Source of the DNA: Streptomyces sp. NRRL B-1347
GTDB taxonomy: Bacteria > Actinomycetota > Actinomycetes > Streptomycetales > Streptomycetaceae
Direction of reading: 5' to 3'
DNA length: 64,000 nucleotides
Assembly: GCF_000720325.1 (NCBI RefSeq)
Contig: NZ_JOJM01000004.1
Location: forward strand, 124,001 to 188,000
Below the pieces are notes generated by a model, which saw only the letters and a list, made by a program, of their open reading frames with translations, searched no databases and had not been told where the DNA came from. Both the position numbers and the translations under genes were made by a program. This document shows, piece by piece, positions 37,053 to 45,958 of this stretch (the stretch's first letter is position 1; every line of letters begins with the position of its first letter).

Positions 37053-39941
37053 TCACGTATGCGTCAGGTCCGACGGCCGCGTCTCCTCGTAGGCCATCAC
37101 CTTGAGCGTGAGTTCCACGCGATTGCTGACGTTGAGCTTCATGAAGCTGCGCCGCAGGTGGGTGTCCACCGTGTGCGGGGACACGTGGAGCCGGGACGCG
37201 ATCTTGCGGTTGGTCAGTCCCTGGGCCACCAGACGGGTCACCCTGCGCTCGGACATGGTCAGGCTGGACCAGCGGTCGTCGCCCTTCACCGTGATGCTCC
37301 GCTCCGGCGGGGGCGGTGTCCTGGGGGATTCCTCGGCGTGCCCCCCTCGGGCGCGGCAGGCGCGCAGCGCGTCGTGGGCCCGGTCGGCGTCGCGGTGGGC
37401 ACCGCACGTGGTCCATGTATGGGCCGCCTCCTCGAGCATGATCTGGGCCGACGGCAGGTTCCCGGCGCGCTGTTCGGCCGCGGCCGCGTCCTCCAGGGCC
37501 ATGGCCAGGGCGATGGGACGGAGCGTCCAGCGGTACAGCTGGACCGCTGCCGCCAGGCGGGACGTGTCGTTGGCCGCCAGGCCGCGGGCGTGCGTGGCCG
37601 CTGCGGCCAGCGAGGTGACGCCGGGGTTGGCCGTCACGAGCTCGTCCATCATCGTGATGATCTCCGGGACCTGTGCCGTCGTCCCCGCGCGTAGAGCCAG
37701 TCGTACGAGCGTCGGCCCGATCACCGGGCACCGGGTGAGGAACGCCCGCATGCGCCGGGGACTTCCGTACACCCCGGTGACGGTGTGCAGGGCCTGCTGC
37801 GCCTCGCCGCCGGCCTCCTGGAGGAGGACCTTGCGCCAGACGAGCGCGGCCCGGGGCGTCCCGCTCACCCCGGCGAGCTGCTCCGCCCGCGCCAGCGTCT
37901 GCCGGGCCGTGTCGAGGTCGCCGCTGCGCAGCTCGACCTCGCTGCACAGGGTGAGCAGGGAAGAGGCGAGCCAGCGCGTGGACGGCTCGTCGGCCCGCCG
38001 GATGCCTTCCATGGCCTCGGCTTCCGCCTCCTTGATGCGGCCTGTCGAAAGCCGCAGGCGGGCGCGCTGGTAGTGCCACAGCGGCTTGGCCCAGTCGACG
38101 CCGAGCCCCTCGGCCTCCCGCTCGTACAGCGCGAGGACGGCCTCGGCCTCGTCGAACCGGTCGAGCGCCATGTGGGCCGCGGTGAGCCACAGCCGGGGGT
38201 GGTAGCGCCGGACGTCGGGGCCCGCCGCGTCCGCGGTCCGCACCGCGGAGCGGGCCATCGTCAGGGACTGGCCGAGGTCACCCTGGTTGAGGGCCACGAT
38301 GCTGCGCGATATCAGGCCGAGGACCTGCGGCCCGCTCCGGAAGGACTGCTCGCCGAACTCGACGGCCGCCGCGCCCACGCGGTCGGCCTCGTCCATGTCG
38401 CCGCTGCTGGCGAGGCTGTAGGCGTGCATGGCGAGGAGTTCGGCCCGGGCGGACCGGGGCAGGTCGGTACGGGCCAGGGCGCGGCGGGAGTACTCGTTCG
38501 CCGCCTCGTTGTCGCCGAGCCGGAGCAGCACGTCGGCCAGCGAACTCAGCAGCTGGGTCTCCGTGGCGGCGTCCACCCCCCGGTGCAGTGCCCGTTCGCC
38601 GAGCGCGCGGGCTTCCCGGGCGCGGCCGGAGACGGCGAGCAGGTGCATGGCCTCGACGGTGAGCTCGTGCACCGGGGGAGTGTCGTCGTCGAGCAGGTCG
38701 AGGAGTTGGAGCGCCAGGTCGGCCGCCTCCTCCGGCGCCGAGGCGGCCCGCTGGCGCACGGCGTCGCGCAGCACCTCGACCGCTTCGGCCTCGCCGTGGT
38801 GTCCGCTGCGCAGCAGGTGGTCGGCGACCTCGCTCGGGTCGCCGCCCTCGGCCTGGACGACGGCGGCGGCCTCGCGGTGCAGGGCGAGGCGCACGGGTTC
38901 GCTGAGCCGGGCGTAGACCGCGTCCTGGATGACCTCGTAGCGGAACGAGAGTGTCGAGTCGCCGCCGCGCAGCGTGCCGGAGGCGACCGCTTCGGTGGCG
39001 GCGTGGACGAGTTCGGCGGCGGGCCTGCCGGTGAGGCCTGCCGCCTCGTGCACGGTGAAGGGGCGTCCGAGGACGGCGCCCGCCTGCAAGAGGCGGTGGG
39101 TGTCCTCCGACACGTCGCTGAGCAACCGGCTGAGCATGCGGAAGTAGCCGTCGCGCAGCGGTGTGCCGACGCGGTCGCCGGGCGTGGTGACCAGCCGGAC
39201 CCGTCCGTCGGCCACGCGCAGCCGCCCCGCGTCCCGCAGGGACCGGAGCAGCGTGTCGCACAGGAACGGGTTGCCGCCGGTGCGGACCACCAGGGCGAGC
39301 AGGTCGGGGGCCGGGCGGGTGCCCAGGACCTCGGTGCACAGCCGCTCGACGTCGTCGTCGTGCAGGGTGCCGAGTTCGCAGGCGAGGGCGCCGTGGGCCA
39401 GCAGGGAGTCGACGGCGTTGTGCGCCGGGTTCGGGGCGAAACAGGGGCGCCGGGCCAGCAGCCACAGCACGGGTCTCGTGGCGAAGGCCGGGACGAGGGT
39501 GCGCAGCGCGAGCGCGCTGAGCTCGTCCAGGTGATGGGCGTCGTCGATGCTGATCAGCAGGCGGCGGGTGCGCAGGGTCTGGTCCAGGTGGCTTGCGACG
39601 TCCTCGAGCAGATGCCGTTTGCCGATGTCCTCCGGCAGGTCCCGGAGTTGGGGCAGATGTGCTCGGCCGCGGTCGAGGCAGGCGAGCAGGCTGGAGAGCG
39701 GGACCAGGCGGTCCAGCTCGGTGGCGCCGCCGGCGGCGACGTGGATGCCGTGCTGCGTGGCCGCGGCGGCGGCGTAGGCCAGCACGCTCGTCTTGCCCAC
39801 ACCCGCGGAGCCCTCGTACACGTGGACGCCGCCGGTCCCGTCGGCGAGGGCTTCGACGGCCTTCTCCAACTCGCCCAGTATTTCCCCTCGGCCGACGAGA
39901 GATCGACGGGTGGGCGCCAGTAATCCTAACTCGTTCACCAT
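37053..39941 (-). CDS. LAL-type LuxR family regulator, probable activator of encapsulin cluster
   Basis: 962 residues. An N-terminal AAA-type ATPase has Walker A EGSAGVGKT (about residues 44-52) and Walker B RLLISIDDAH. A long helical middle follows, and a C-terminal LuxR helix-turn-helix (about 895-955, LTMSERRVTRLVAQGLTNRKIASRL) ends the protein. LAL proteins often activate antibiotic clusters. GAGGG precedes the ATG at 39941. Codons 5 and 7 are TTA (39927-39929 and 39921-39923), which need the rare bldA tRNA, so its synthesis should wait for development. It is divergent from the aldehyde dehydrogenase gene and is the obvious cluster regulator. Confidence 0.93.
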   Translation of the reverse strand: MVNELGLLAPTRRSLVGRGEILGELEKAVEALADGTGGVHVYEGSAGVGKTSVLAYAAAAATQHGIHVAAGGATELDRLVPLSSLLACLDRGRAHLPQLRDLPEDIGKRHLLEDVASHLDQTLRTRRLLISIDDAHHLDELSALALRTLVPAFATRPVLWLLARRPCFAPNPAHNAVDSLLAHGALACELGTLHDDDVERLCTEVLGTRPAPDLLALVVRTGGNPFLCDTLLRSLRDAGRLRVADGRVRLVTTPGDRVGTPLRDGYFRMLSRLLSDVSEDTHRLLQAGAVLGRPFTVHEAAGLTGRPAAELVHAATEAVASGTLRGGDSTLSFRYEVIQDAVYARLSEPVRLALHREAAAVVQAEGGDPSEVADHLLRSGHHGEAEAVEVLRDAVRQRAASAPEEAADLALQLLDLLDDDTPPVHELTVEAMHLLAVSGRAREARALGERALHRGVDAATETQLLSSLADVLLRLGDNEAANEYSRRALARTDLPRSARAELLAMHAYSLASSGDMDEADRVGAAAVEFGEQSFRSGPQVLGLISRSIVALNQGDLGQSLTMARSAVRTADAAGPDVRRYHPRLWLTAAHMALDRFDEAEAVLALYEREAEGLGVDWAKPLWHYQRARLRLSTGRIKEAEAEAMEGIRRADEPSTRWLASSLLTLCSEVELRSGDLDTARQTLARAEQLAGVSGTPRAALVWRKVLLQEAGGEAQQALHTVTGVYGSPRRMRAFLTRCPVIGPTLVRLALRAGTTAQVPEIITMMDELVTANPGVTSLAAAATHARGLAANDTSRLAAAVQLYRWTLRPIALAMALEDAAAAEQRAGNLPSAQIMLEEAAHTWTTCGAHRDADRAHDALRACRARGGHAEESPRTPPPPERSITVKGDDRWSSLTMSERRVTRLVAQGLTNRKIASRLHVSPHTVDTHLRRSFMKLNVSNRVELTLKVMAYEETRPSDLTHT

Positions 39942-40395
39942 GAAGAACCCTCTTTTCTTTTTACCGCCGCAGGGCGTTCTGCTCATGTCGGAATGGCCCA
40001 CGGCCGGTGCGGTTCCCGGTGTGGGCAGTCGTGGACGTACGCATAGTTCGGAGTGGTTTCGGAATCTCAGGGACGAGGTTCTCCCGTGGGGGGAACGTGG
40101 CTCTTCCTCCTGTGAATTCCCGACATCCGCCGGGCGTGGCCCCTGGCGTCACAGCGGTCCATCCAGTCCCAACTGGCGCTGAGTACGGGGGAGTTGTGCG
40201 TACGCTGGACAGTCGGCACAGCGCCCACCTGGGCCGGACCGGCTGCCGCACCACCTCCTGCCGCCGCAACCACCTATTGACTCTCAGCGGTTACTGTAAC
40301 TATCGTTAGTCGTACGCTGGTTAACTCGTACAAGATGCGACTATGCCACAACCGACGTGGGTTTAGCTACGGGGCAAGTAGGGAGATGGTGCTGA
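39942..40395. other. Divergent control region of the encapsulin cluster
   Basis: About 450 bases with no supported gene. The right part (40265-40340) is AT-richer and holds the promoter candidate 40277-40306 and the palindrome within it. It should control both the LAL regulator and the first biosynthetic operon. Confidence 0.55.
40277..40306 (+). promoter_or_regulatory. Candidate promoter with palindrome in spacer
   Basis: TTGACT and TATCGT with an 18-base spacer, about 90 bases before the aldehyde dehydrogenase. The spacer contains GTTACTGTAAC, a perfect palindrome (40290-40300), a plausible operator. Confidence 0.45.
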
Positions 40396-42030
40396 GTGGA
40401 CGACGGGGAGAGGTCTGTCGAGGAGCTGGAATTACCCACTGCGAAAGAATCCGGCCTCCTGATGTACCCGGCCTACATCGGCGGAAAGGACGTGGAGCAT
40501 CCGACGGGCCGCTATGTCCATACGGTGACGGCCCGCGCAATTCTGGAAGACACGTTCGCGAGCCTCCGTCTCAAGCGTGACCTGGACGACGGAGTGGTGG
40601 ATCCGCGCTCCGCCGCCGACCGGGTGGCGGGCGGCTGCACGCTGGCCGACGAGGAGATGATGGAGCAGGCGCTGGCAGCGGCCGCCGCCGCCGCGCCCGC
40701 CTGGGCCCGCACCCCGCTCGACACGCGCGTGGAGATGGGCCGTCAGATCGGCAAGCGCCTGCGCGCGCACCGGGAAGAGATCGTCGAGGTGCTCGTCGCC
40801 GAGGGCCAGCCGCGCTCGCTCGCGGGCCCCTGCATCGACGAGTACTGGATCGCCGACTTCAGCGACGAGACGCTGACGTGGTGCGCCGAGCAGATGCACT
40901 TCGAGCGCGACGACGGCCGCCGCAGATCCATCGTCCGGCGGGTCCCCGACGGCGTCGTGTGCGTGAACCCGCCGCAGAACGCCTCGACGCCCAACGCCCT
41001 GTTCGGGATCACGGCGATGCTGGCCGGCAACACCGTCGTGGTCCGCACCCCGCGCAGCGTGCCGCTGGCCACCACCTACGTCCTGCGCGAGATCGTGGTC
41101 CCGGTCCTCGACGAGTTCCAGGCGCCGCCCGGCACCCTCAACGTCCTGTGCGCGCCGCCCACCATGGACACCTGGCTCGCCAGCCCGCACGTCAACGACA
41201 TCGTGTACGTGGGCAGCACGACCAAGGGCCTGGCCTTCGAGCAGCAGGCGATCGCCGCGGGGAAGAAGCCCATCCTCGAACTCGCCGGGAACGACTGCTG
41301 CGTCGTGTGGCGGGACGCCGACCTGGACGGCGCGGTCCGCGCGCTGACCGAGACCTTCCGCCAGTCCGGTCAGATCTGCAACATCCCCAACCAGGTCGTC
41401 GCGCACCCCGCCATCGCCGACGAGCTCCTGGACCGGCTCGTCCGGGCCGCACGGGAGGTACGGCCCGGCTACCCCGACGAGCCCGGCGTGGTCCTCACGC
41501 CCGCGCTGATGGCGGACGCGTTCTTCGCCAACATCAGCGACGCCGTGTCCAAGGGCGCGGTCCTGGTGCACGGCGGACGGCGCCTGGAGGTCGACGGGAC
41601 GGCGTCGGACACCGGGTTCTTCCTGGAGCCGACCGTGCTCCGGGTGGACGGCCTGCACCACGCGCGGAGCCTGACGGCCGTCCGCGACGAGACCTTCTCC
41701 CCCCTGCTGCCGGTCGTCGTCCCCGCCCCCGGCCCCGACGACCAACTGCTCGACGACGTCCTGGCCTTCGTGAACGAGAACAAGTACGGACTGCGCAACT
41801 CGCTGTGGTCCGACGACCTGAGCGTGCTGGAGCGCGCCGCCAGCACGGTGACCAACTGCGGCGTGCTCAACCTGAACGACTCGCACTCCGGCTTCCTGCC
41901 CTTCCTGCCCACCCACGGAGGCACGGGCCTCACCGGCGGCGCCTTCGGCGAGGCCAACTACCTGATGCTGCGCACCTCACGCCTCCAGGGCGTCGACTTC
42001 GTCCGCCCCAGCGGTCACACGCCCAGCTGA
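40396..42030 (+). CDS. Aldehyde dehydrogenase family enzyme
   Basis: 544 residues. Rossmann part and catalytic part of the ALDH superfamily: nucleophile Cys in SGQICNIPN, general-base Glu region at ILELAGND, and later ETFSPLLPV. The N-terminus has about 50 residues more than a typical ALDH, of mixed charge, and the loop RVPDGVVCVNPPQNAS replaces the usual PWNFP. Aldehyde or acyl-CoA reduction/oxidation with NAD(P) is expected; the extra N-terminus could be a targeting or partner segment. It starts at GTG 40396 with GGGAG upstream and is followed 19 bases later by a START-domain gene. First gene of the encapsulin cluster. Confidence 0.88.
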   Translation: MDDGERSVEELELPTAKESGLLMYPAYIGGKDVEHPTGRYVHTVTARAILEDTFASLRLKRDLDDGVVDPRSAADRVAGGCTLADEEMMEQALAAAAAAAPAWARTPLDTRVEMGRQIGKRLRAHREEIVEVLVAEGQPRSLAGPCIDEYWIADFSDETLTWCAEQMHFERDDGRRRSIVRRVPDGVVCVNPPQNASTPNALFGITAMLAGNTVVVRTPRSVPLATTYVLREIVVPVLDEFQAPPGTLNVLCAPPTMDTWLASPHVNDIVYVGSTTKGLAFEQQAIAAGKKPILELAGNDCCVVWRDADLDGAVRALTETFRQSGQICNIPNQVVAHPAIADELLDRLVRAAREVRPGYPDEPGVVLTPALMADAFFANISDAVSKGAVLVHGGRRLEVDGTASDTGFFLEPTVLRVDGLHHARSLTAVRDETFSPLLPVVVPAPGPDDQLLDDVLAFVNENKYGLRNSLWSDDLSVLERAASTVTNCGVLNLNDSHSGFLPFLPTHGGTGLTGGAFGEANYLMLRTSRLQGVDFVRPSGHTPS

Positions 42031-42049
42031 CCGAAGAGGAGTTCCGCCG

Positions 42050-42514
42050 ATGTCATTCCAGACCGTCGAGATCGAAACAACGCGCAGTGCCGGGGACGTC
42101 TACGCGGCGCTGTGCCGGTACGAGGAGTTCCCGCGGTACGCGCCGGACCTGATCTCCGTCGAGGTGGAGAAGGACCGCAGCCACTGGGTGCTCGCCTTCC
42201 GCGGCAACAGGGTCTCCTGGACCCAGGCCGACCAGGGGCTGCTGCACCAGCGCACCAGGGAATTCGAGCAGACCGATGGCGACTTCGTCACCCTCGCCGG
42301 ATCGTGGCGGGTGGAGGCCCGCAGCAGCAGCGCGTCCCTCGTGCGCTTCCAGGTCTCGTACGGCACGAGCGTGGCGCATCTGGCCGGTGCCATCGACCCC
42401 ATGATCGGCCGCGTCCTCGTGCGGACGGTCTGCGACATCGTCTCCGGCGTCTGCCCCGGCAGCAGGATCGTCAAAGGCGGCGAATTGCGCCACGACCTGA
42501 CGCCCACTGGCTGA
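42050..42514 (+). CDS. START/SRPBCC (polyketide cyclase-like) protein
   Basis: 154 residues. The opening TVEIETTRSAGDVYAALCRYEEFPRYAPDLISVEV is that of polyketide cyclase/COQ10-like SRPBCC proteins, here shortened to its start. The fold makes a deep pocket for hydrophobic or aromatic molecules and is used by cyclases and lipid carriers. It follows the ALDH in one transcript that ends at a T-tailed hairpin. No polyketide synthase is in the window, so a cyclase on a polyketide is not expected; a substrate-binding or condensing role in the cluster is inference. Confidence 0.85.
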   Translation: MSFQTVEIETTRSAGDVYAALCRYEEFPRYAPDLISVEVEKDRSHWVLAFRGNRVSWTQADQGLLHQRTREFEQTDGDFVTLAGSWRVEARSSSASLVRFQVSYGTSVAHLAGAIDPMIGRVLVRTVCDIVSGVCPGSRIVKGGELRHDLTPTG

Positions 42515-42562
42515 ACGCAAAGGTCACATCGTGCGCATTGCGTAGAATTCCGCGGTGATTTC

Positions 42563-42609
42563 GGCCGGGGCTGCCCTCTCCCTTGTGGGAGGGCGGCCCC
42601 GGCCTTTTT
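42563..42609 (+). terminator. Intrinsic terminator with T-tract
   Basis: A 20-bp GC-rich stem (GGCCGGGGCTGCCCTCTCCC against its near-complement) with a TTGT loop, then five T. It is the clearest rho-independent terminator in the window. It ends the ALDH-START transcript, so the aspartokinase must have its own promoter. Confidence 0.9.
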
Positions 42610-42860
42610 CATGGGCTCGGAACCGATCTCTTGCGCGCGGATCACCGCTACCGCCCCGACGGTGGGGCGGCCCGACTCCCGGAGTGGCAAGCCGCAGGTC
42701 AGGCCGGTGTCCATCACGTATCCATGTGATGTCGGGCCGATTGGTTTCCGGGTCCCGCAGACCCCGTATTCACGGGATGATTCGGCAGGGCGATCCGGGA
42801 TTCAATGCACCTGGTAACGGTGATTGCTTCGACCAGAGCGTTGAGACGTCAGGAAGCCGC
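42610..42860. other. Leader upstream of aspartokinase operon
   Basis: 250 bases without a gene after the intrinsic terminator. It should carry the promoter of the aspartokinase-to-FAD operon. A 6-bp dyad CATCAC/GTGATG (42712-42731, 8-base spacer) is the only element seen. Confidence 0.4.
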
Positions 42861-44135
42861 ATGAATATCACCATTCAGAAGTTCGGTGGAAGTTCACTGG
42901 CAACGGATGAGCACGTGTGCGCCGTTGCCGACCGGGTCGCCCGGAGCCACCGGCAGGGCCGGTCCGTGATCGTCGTGGTGTCCGCACGCGGGGACACCAC
43001 GGACGCCCTGATCCGCACGGCGGGCGCGGTCAGCTCCCGCCCCTGCCCGAAGGAGACCGACAAACTCCTCGCCACGGGCGAGCTGGCGTCGGCCGCCCTG
43101 CTCGCCATCGCGCTGCGCGAACGAGGCGTGCCCAGCGTCTCCCTGTCCGGCCCGGAGGCCGGACTGCGGGCCGACGGCCGGCCCGGCGCGGGCACCGTCA
43201 CCGCGGTCGACACCGGGGCGGTACGGGACCTGCTGCACCGCCAGCACGTCGTGGTGGTCGCCGGATTCCAGGCCCGCGGCGCCGACGGCGGTGTGATCAC
43301 GCTCGGCCGCGGCGGTTCCGACACCTCGGCGGTGGCGCTCGCCGTCGCCCACGGAGCGGAAGTCTGCGAGATCTACACGGACGTCAACGGCATCCACAGC
43401 GCCGACCCCCGGCTCGTCGCCGCGGCCGGGGTCCTGCCCGCCGTCGAGGCCGCCGTGATGATCGAGATGGCGGCCTCGGGCGCCCGCGTCATGCACTCCC
43501 GCGCCGTCGAACTGGCCGCCACCCACGGCATGGACATCGTGGTCCGGCACGCCCACGGCCAGGGAAAGGGAAGCCTCATCATCGGAAGGAGCAGCGAAGT
43601 GCCACGTGTGCCGACACACGACGGAAAGGCCACCATCACGGCCATCACGCACGAAGCCGGAGCCGCCCAGGTCGTCCTGCGCGCGGACTGCGAATCGGGT
43701 CTGCCGCCGCTTTCGGAAGCCGACGTCTTCACGGCGCTCGCCGGACACCACATCGCCATCGACTCGGTCGGGCGGTGGTCGCCGGCCGACGACGGCGTGC
43801 TCATGAGCTTCTGCGTCCCCCTTCAGGAACTCGACCAGGTACGTACGGCACTGACCTCGATCGTCGGCCTCGGCAGCGGCACACTGCGCGTGCACCAGCC
43901 GCTCGGGAAGGTCTCCGTGGTCGGCGTCGGCCTGCTCAGCGACCCGAGCACCGCGGCCACCGCGATCAGCGAACTCACCCGGCACGGCATCCTCAGCGCG
44001 GGCGTGTTCTGCACGCCCATGCGCGTGTCCCTGCTGGTGCCCGAGGACCGCGTGAAGGAAGCCGTGGTGATCCTCCACCGCCGCTTCGGCCTGGACGGCA
44101 ACGACGAGCACACCGAAGAGCTGGCCGTCGCCTGA
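42861..44135 (+). CDS. Aspartate kinase of the encapsulin cluster
   Basis: 424 residues. The KFGGSS motif is at residues 7-12, the Asp-kinase domain continues to about 250, and two ACT-like domains follow (about 265-415). It phosphorylates L-aspartate, the first step toward aspartate semialdehyde. The cluster copy is probably a dedicated supply enzyme and may escape the feedback control of the housekeeping copy; key feedback residues cannot be judged by eye. AGGAAG precedes the ATG at 42861. The frame continues after its TGA straight into the aldolase, see that entry. Confidence 0.93.
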   Translation: MNITIQKFGGSSLATDEHVCAVADRVARSHRQGRSVIVVVSARGDTTDALIRTAGAVSSRPCPKETDKLLATGELASAALLAIALRERGVPSVSLSGPEAGLRADGRPGAGTVTAVDTGAVRDLLHRQHVVVVAGFQARGADGGVITLGRGGSDTSAVALAVAHGAEVCEIYTDVNGIHSADPRLVAAAGVLPAVEAAVMIEMAASGARVMHSRAVELAATHGMDIVVRHAHGQGKGSLIIGRSSEVPRVPTHDGKATITAITHEAGAAQVVLRADCESGLPPLSEADVFTALAGHHIAIDSVGRWSPADDGVLMSFCVPLQELDQVRTALTSIVGLGSGTLRVHQPLGKVSVVGVGLLSDPSTAATAISELTRHGILSAGVFCTPMRVSLLVPEDRVKEAVVILHRRFGLDGNDEHTEELAVA

Positions 44136-44879
44136 ATCCGGTGCCCCCCGCATCCCCCGGCACCTCCCCGCACGATCGCCGTCGAGACCTCCCTCGACGA
44201 GCTCGTCGGTGAACTGTCCGCGAACGGCGTCGACGGCATCGTCGTCCACAAGGGCACCGCCCGGCACCTGGATCCGCGCTGGTTCGCGAAGACCTCACTG
44301 ATCGTCCACCTCAGTGCCAGCACCGCGCACGCCCCGGACCCGGACGCGAAGTACCTGGTCGCCAGCGTCGAGGACGCGCTGCGGCTCGGCGCCGACGCGG
44401 TGAGCGTGCACGTCAACGTCGGCTCGACCACCGAACGCGAACAGGTCGCCGACCTCGCCCGCGTCGCCGAGGCCTGCGGCCGCTGGAACGTCCCGCTGCT
44501 CGCGATGATGTACGCCCGCGGCCCGTTCGTCGAGAACCCCCTCGACCCGGTCCTGCTCCGACACGTCGCGACCCTCGCCGCCGACCTGGGCGCCGACATC
44601 GTGAAGGTCCCGCACCCGGGCACCGAGGAACTCATGGCCGAGCTCGTCGGCTGCTGCCCCATCCCCGTCGTCGTGGCGGGCGGCCCGGCCCGCAGCGACA
44701 CCGGCGAACTCCTGGAGCACGTGGCGTCGACGATGCGCGCCGGCGCGGCCGGAGTCGCCATGGGCCGCAACGTCTTCCAGGCGCCCCGGCCCGGCGTGCT
44801 CGCCCGGCAGATCGCCGCGCGCGTGCACGAACGCCCCGCGATCATCCCGGCGCTGAGCAGCACGCTCTCCGCGGGCTGA
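44136..44879 (+). CDS. DhnA-type class I aldolase (ADH synthase, GriI-like), no start codon seen
   Basis: The frame encodes a DhnA/ADH-synthase-like protein. LIVHLSAST, VASVEDALRLGADAVSVHVNVGS, the Tyr motif LLAMMYARG (codon 44511) and the Schiff-base Lys in ADIVKVP (codon 44604) are all visible, as is IPVVVAGGP and the late AMGRNVFQ. GriI-type enzymes join aspartate semialdehyde and DHAP to give a seven-carbon amino sugar acid used for 3-amino-4-hydroxybenzoate. The first 35-40 residues of the family, with the VPxDHG strand and its catalytic Asp, are absent. The frame opens right after the aspartokinase TGA and has no ATG, GTG or TTG before the conserved region; the first in-frame GTG is at 44400. 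The gene is truncated, mis-sequenced, or read as a fusion past the stop. Confidence 0.72.
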   Translation: MRCPPHPPAPPRTIAVETSLDELVGELSANGVDGIVVHKGTARHLDPRWFAKTSLIVHLSASTAHAPDPDAKYLVASVEDALRLGADAVSVHVNVGSTTEREQVADLARVAEACGRWNVPLLAMMYARGPFVENPLDPVLLRHVATLAADLGADIVKVPHPGTEELMAELVGCCPIPVVVAGGPARSDTGELLEHVASTMRAGAAGVAMGRNVFQAPRPGVLARQIAARVHERPAIIPALSSTLSAG

Positions 44880-45043
44880 GGCGCCCCGCGCCGCCCCGCC
44901 TCCTCGCGCCGCCCCGTCCCCTCGCGACGCCGCGCCGCTGCTCCCCGCGACCGCGCCGCCGCTGCCGACGCCGGGTCCGGCACGACGCCACGCCGGCCCG
45001 CGCACCCCGCCCGCGAACCACCGGCTCCACGGAAGGACTCGCC

Positions 45044-45958
45044 ATGAGGACCGCCCAGAGCATGGCCGCCGCCCGAGACACCCGTCAGCTGCTCGACGAT
45101 CCCTCGCTGCACGCACACTCGCCCGGAGAGGAGTTCGCCCAGGCCGCCTCGCTCGACGGCGGCGGCGACGACTTCGCGCTCTCCTTCCGGAGCTATCTCC
45201 CCACCGCGTTCCCCCTGTTCGCCGAGCGGCCCCGCTACACCGTGCGCCAACTGCTCAACGCGGCGACGGTCCGCGACCGCGGCAAGGCCGTGCCCTACAT
45301 AGAAGAGACCCGCCCGAACGCCGTGGCCCACGCCGCCTCCGGCACCAGCTACGAAGCGACCCTGGAGGCGGCGTTCGGCCCGGGCCTCGCCGCGACGGAC
45401 TTCACCGACCTGACCGTGTCCCTGCCCGTCCCCGACGGCCTGCTCGCCCACCCCCGGCTGCTCGCCGCCTTCATCGACCGGCGCCTGCTGGTGCGCGTCG
45501 GCGTCCGCGAGAACCAGACGCTGCTGCACGGCAGCGCCGACGGCGTCGTCCCGGGCCTGCTCAACCTGCCCGGACTGCGCCGCGTCAGCACCGACCACGA
45601 CCTGCTCGGCCAGCTGACCGAGGCCGCGGCCCTCGTCGAGGAGACCGGCGGTTCCTGCGACGGCGTCGTCGCCCACCCCTCGCTGTACTGGAAAGCCGTC
45701 GAATCCGGCCTCCTGGACCGGGTCGCCACCGCGGGCCTGCGCATCGCCCGCACCCGGATGATGCCCCGCGACCACATGCTGCTCGCGGACTTCCGCGCGG
45801 CCGCCACCCTCCTCGACCCGCAGGACTCGACCCTGACCCTGCGCCGGGGCGCAGGACGCGACGGCGCGGACCTCATCGAGGCCCGCTGCCGCCTGGCCCT
45901 CGCCGTGCACCTCCCGCAGCACTTCGTGCTCGTCGGCCCGGGGACGGCGACGGCATGA
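45044..45958 (+). CDS. HK97-fold encapsulin shell protein (Family 3-like)
   Basis: 304 residues with the HK97 major-capsid layout. An N-terminal arm (1-55) is followed by an E-loop region with PYIEETRPNAVAHA. The spine helix and P-domain read VPDGLLAHPRLLAAFIDRR, with VRENQTLLHGSADGVVPGLL after it. The A-domain has CDGVVAHPSLYWKAV and ends in AVHLPQHFVLVGPG. No portal, protease, tail or other phage gene lies near. It sits inside a biosynthetic operon and overlaps the sulfotransferase by four bases, so it is a compartment shell, not a prophage gene. Family 3 encapsulins are known from computation in actinobacterial biosynthetic clusters. GGAAGGA precedes the ATG. Cargo is unknown. Confidence 0.87.
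   Translation: MRTAQSMAAARDTRQLLDDPSLHAHSPGEEFAQAASLDGGGDDFALSFRSYLPTAFPLFAERPRYTVRQLLNAATVRDRGKAVPYIEETRPNAVAHAASGTSYEATLEAAFGPGLAATDFTDLTVSLPVPDGLLAHPRLLAAFIDRRLLVRVGVRENQTLLHGSADGVVPGLLNLPGLRRVSTDHDLLGQLTEAAALVEETGGSCDGVVAHPSLYWKAVESGLLDRVATAGLRIARTRMMPRDHMLLADFRAAATLLDPQDSTLTLRRGAGRDGADLIEARCRLALAVHLPQHFVLVGPGTATA

Noticed and set aside
37785..39923. 712-residue plus-strand frame opposite the LAL regulator
   Set aside because: Low-complexity antisense frame; the regulator has Walker and helix-turn-helix motifs on the minus strand.
42050..42514. Aromatic polyketide cyclase indicating a type II PKS cluster
   Set aside because: No ketosynthase or carrier protein is present. The START fold alone does not show a polyketide.
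44880..45043. Coding extension between aldolase and encapsulin
   Set aside because: The stretch is a low-complexity GCC/CGC run with no start; the encapsulin ATG has a good ribosome site.
45044..45958. Remnant prophage capsid gene
   Set aside because: No portal, protease, terminase or tail genes, and the gene is coupled to a sulfotransferase within a metabolic operon. A shell protein fits better.
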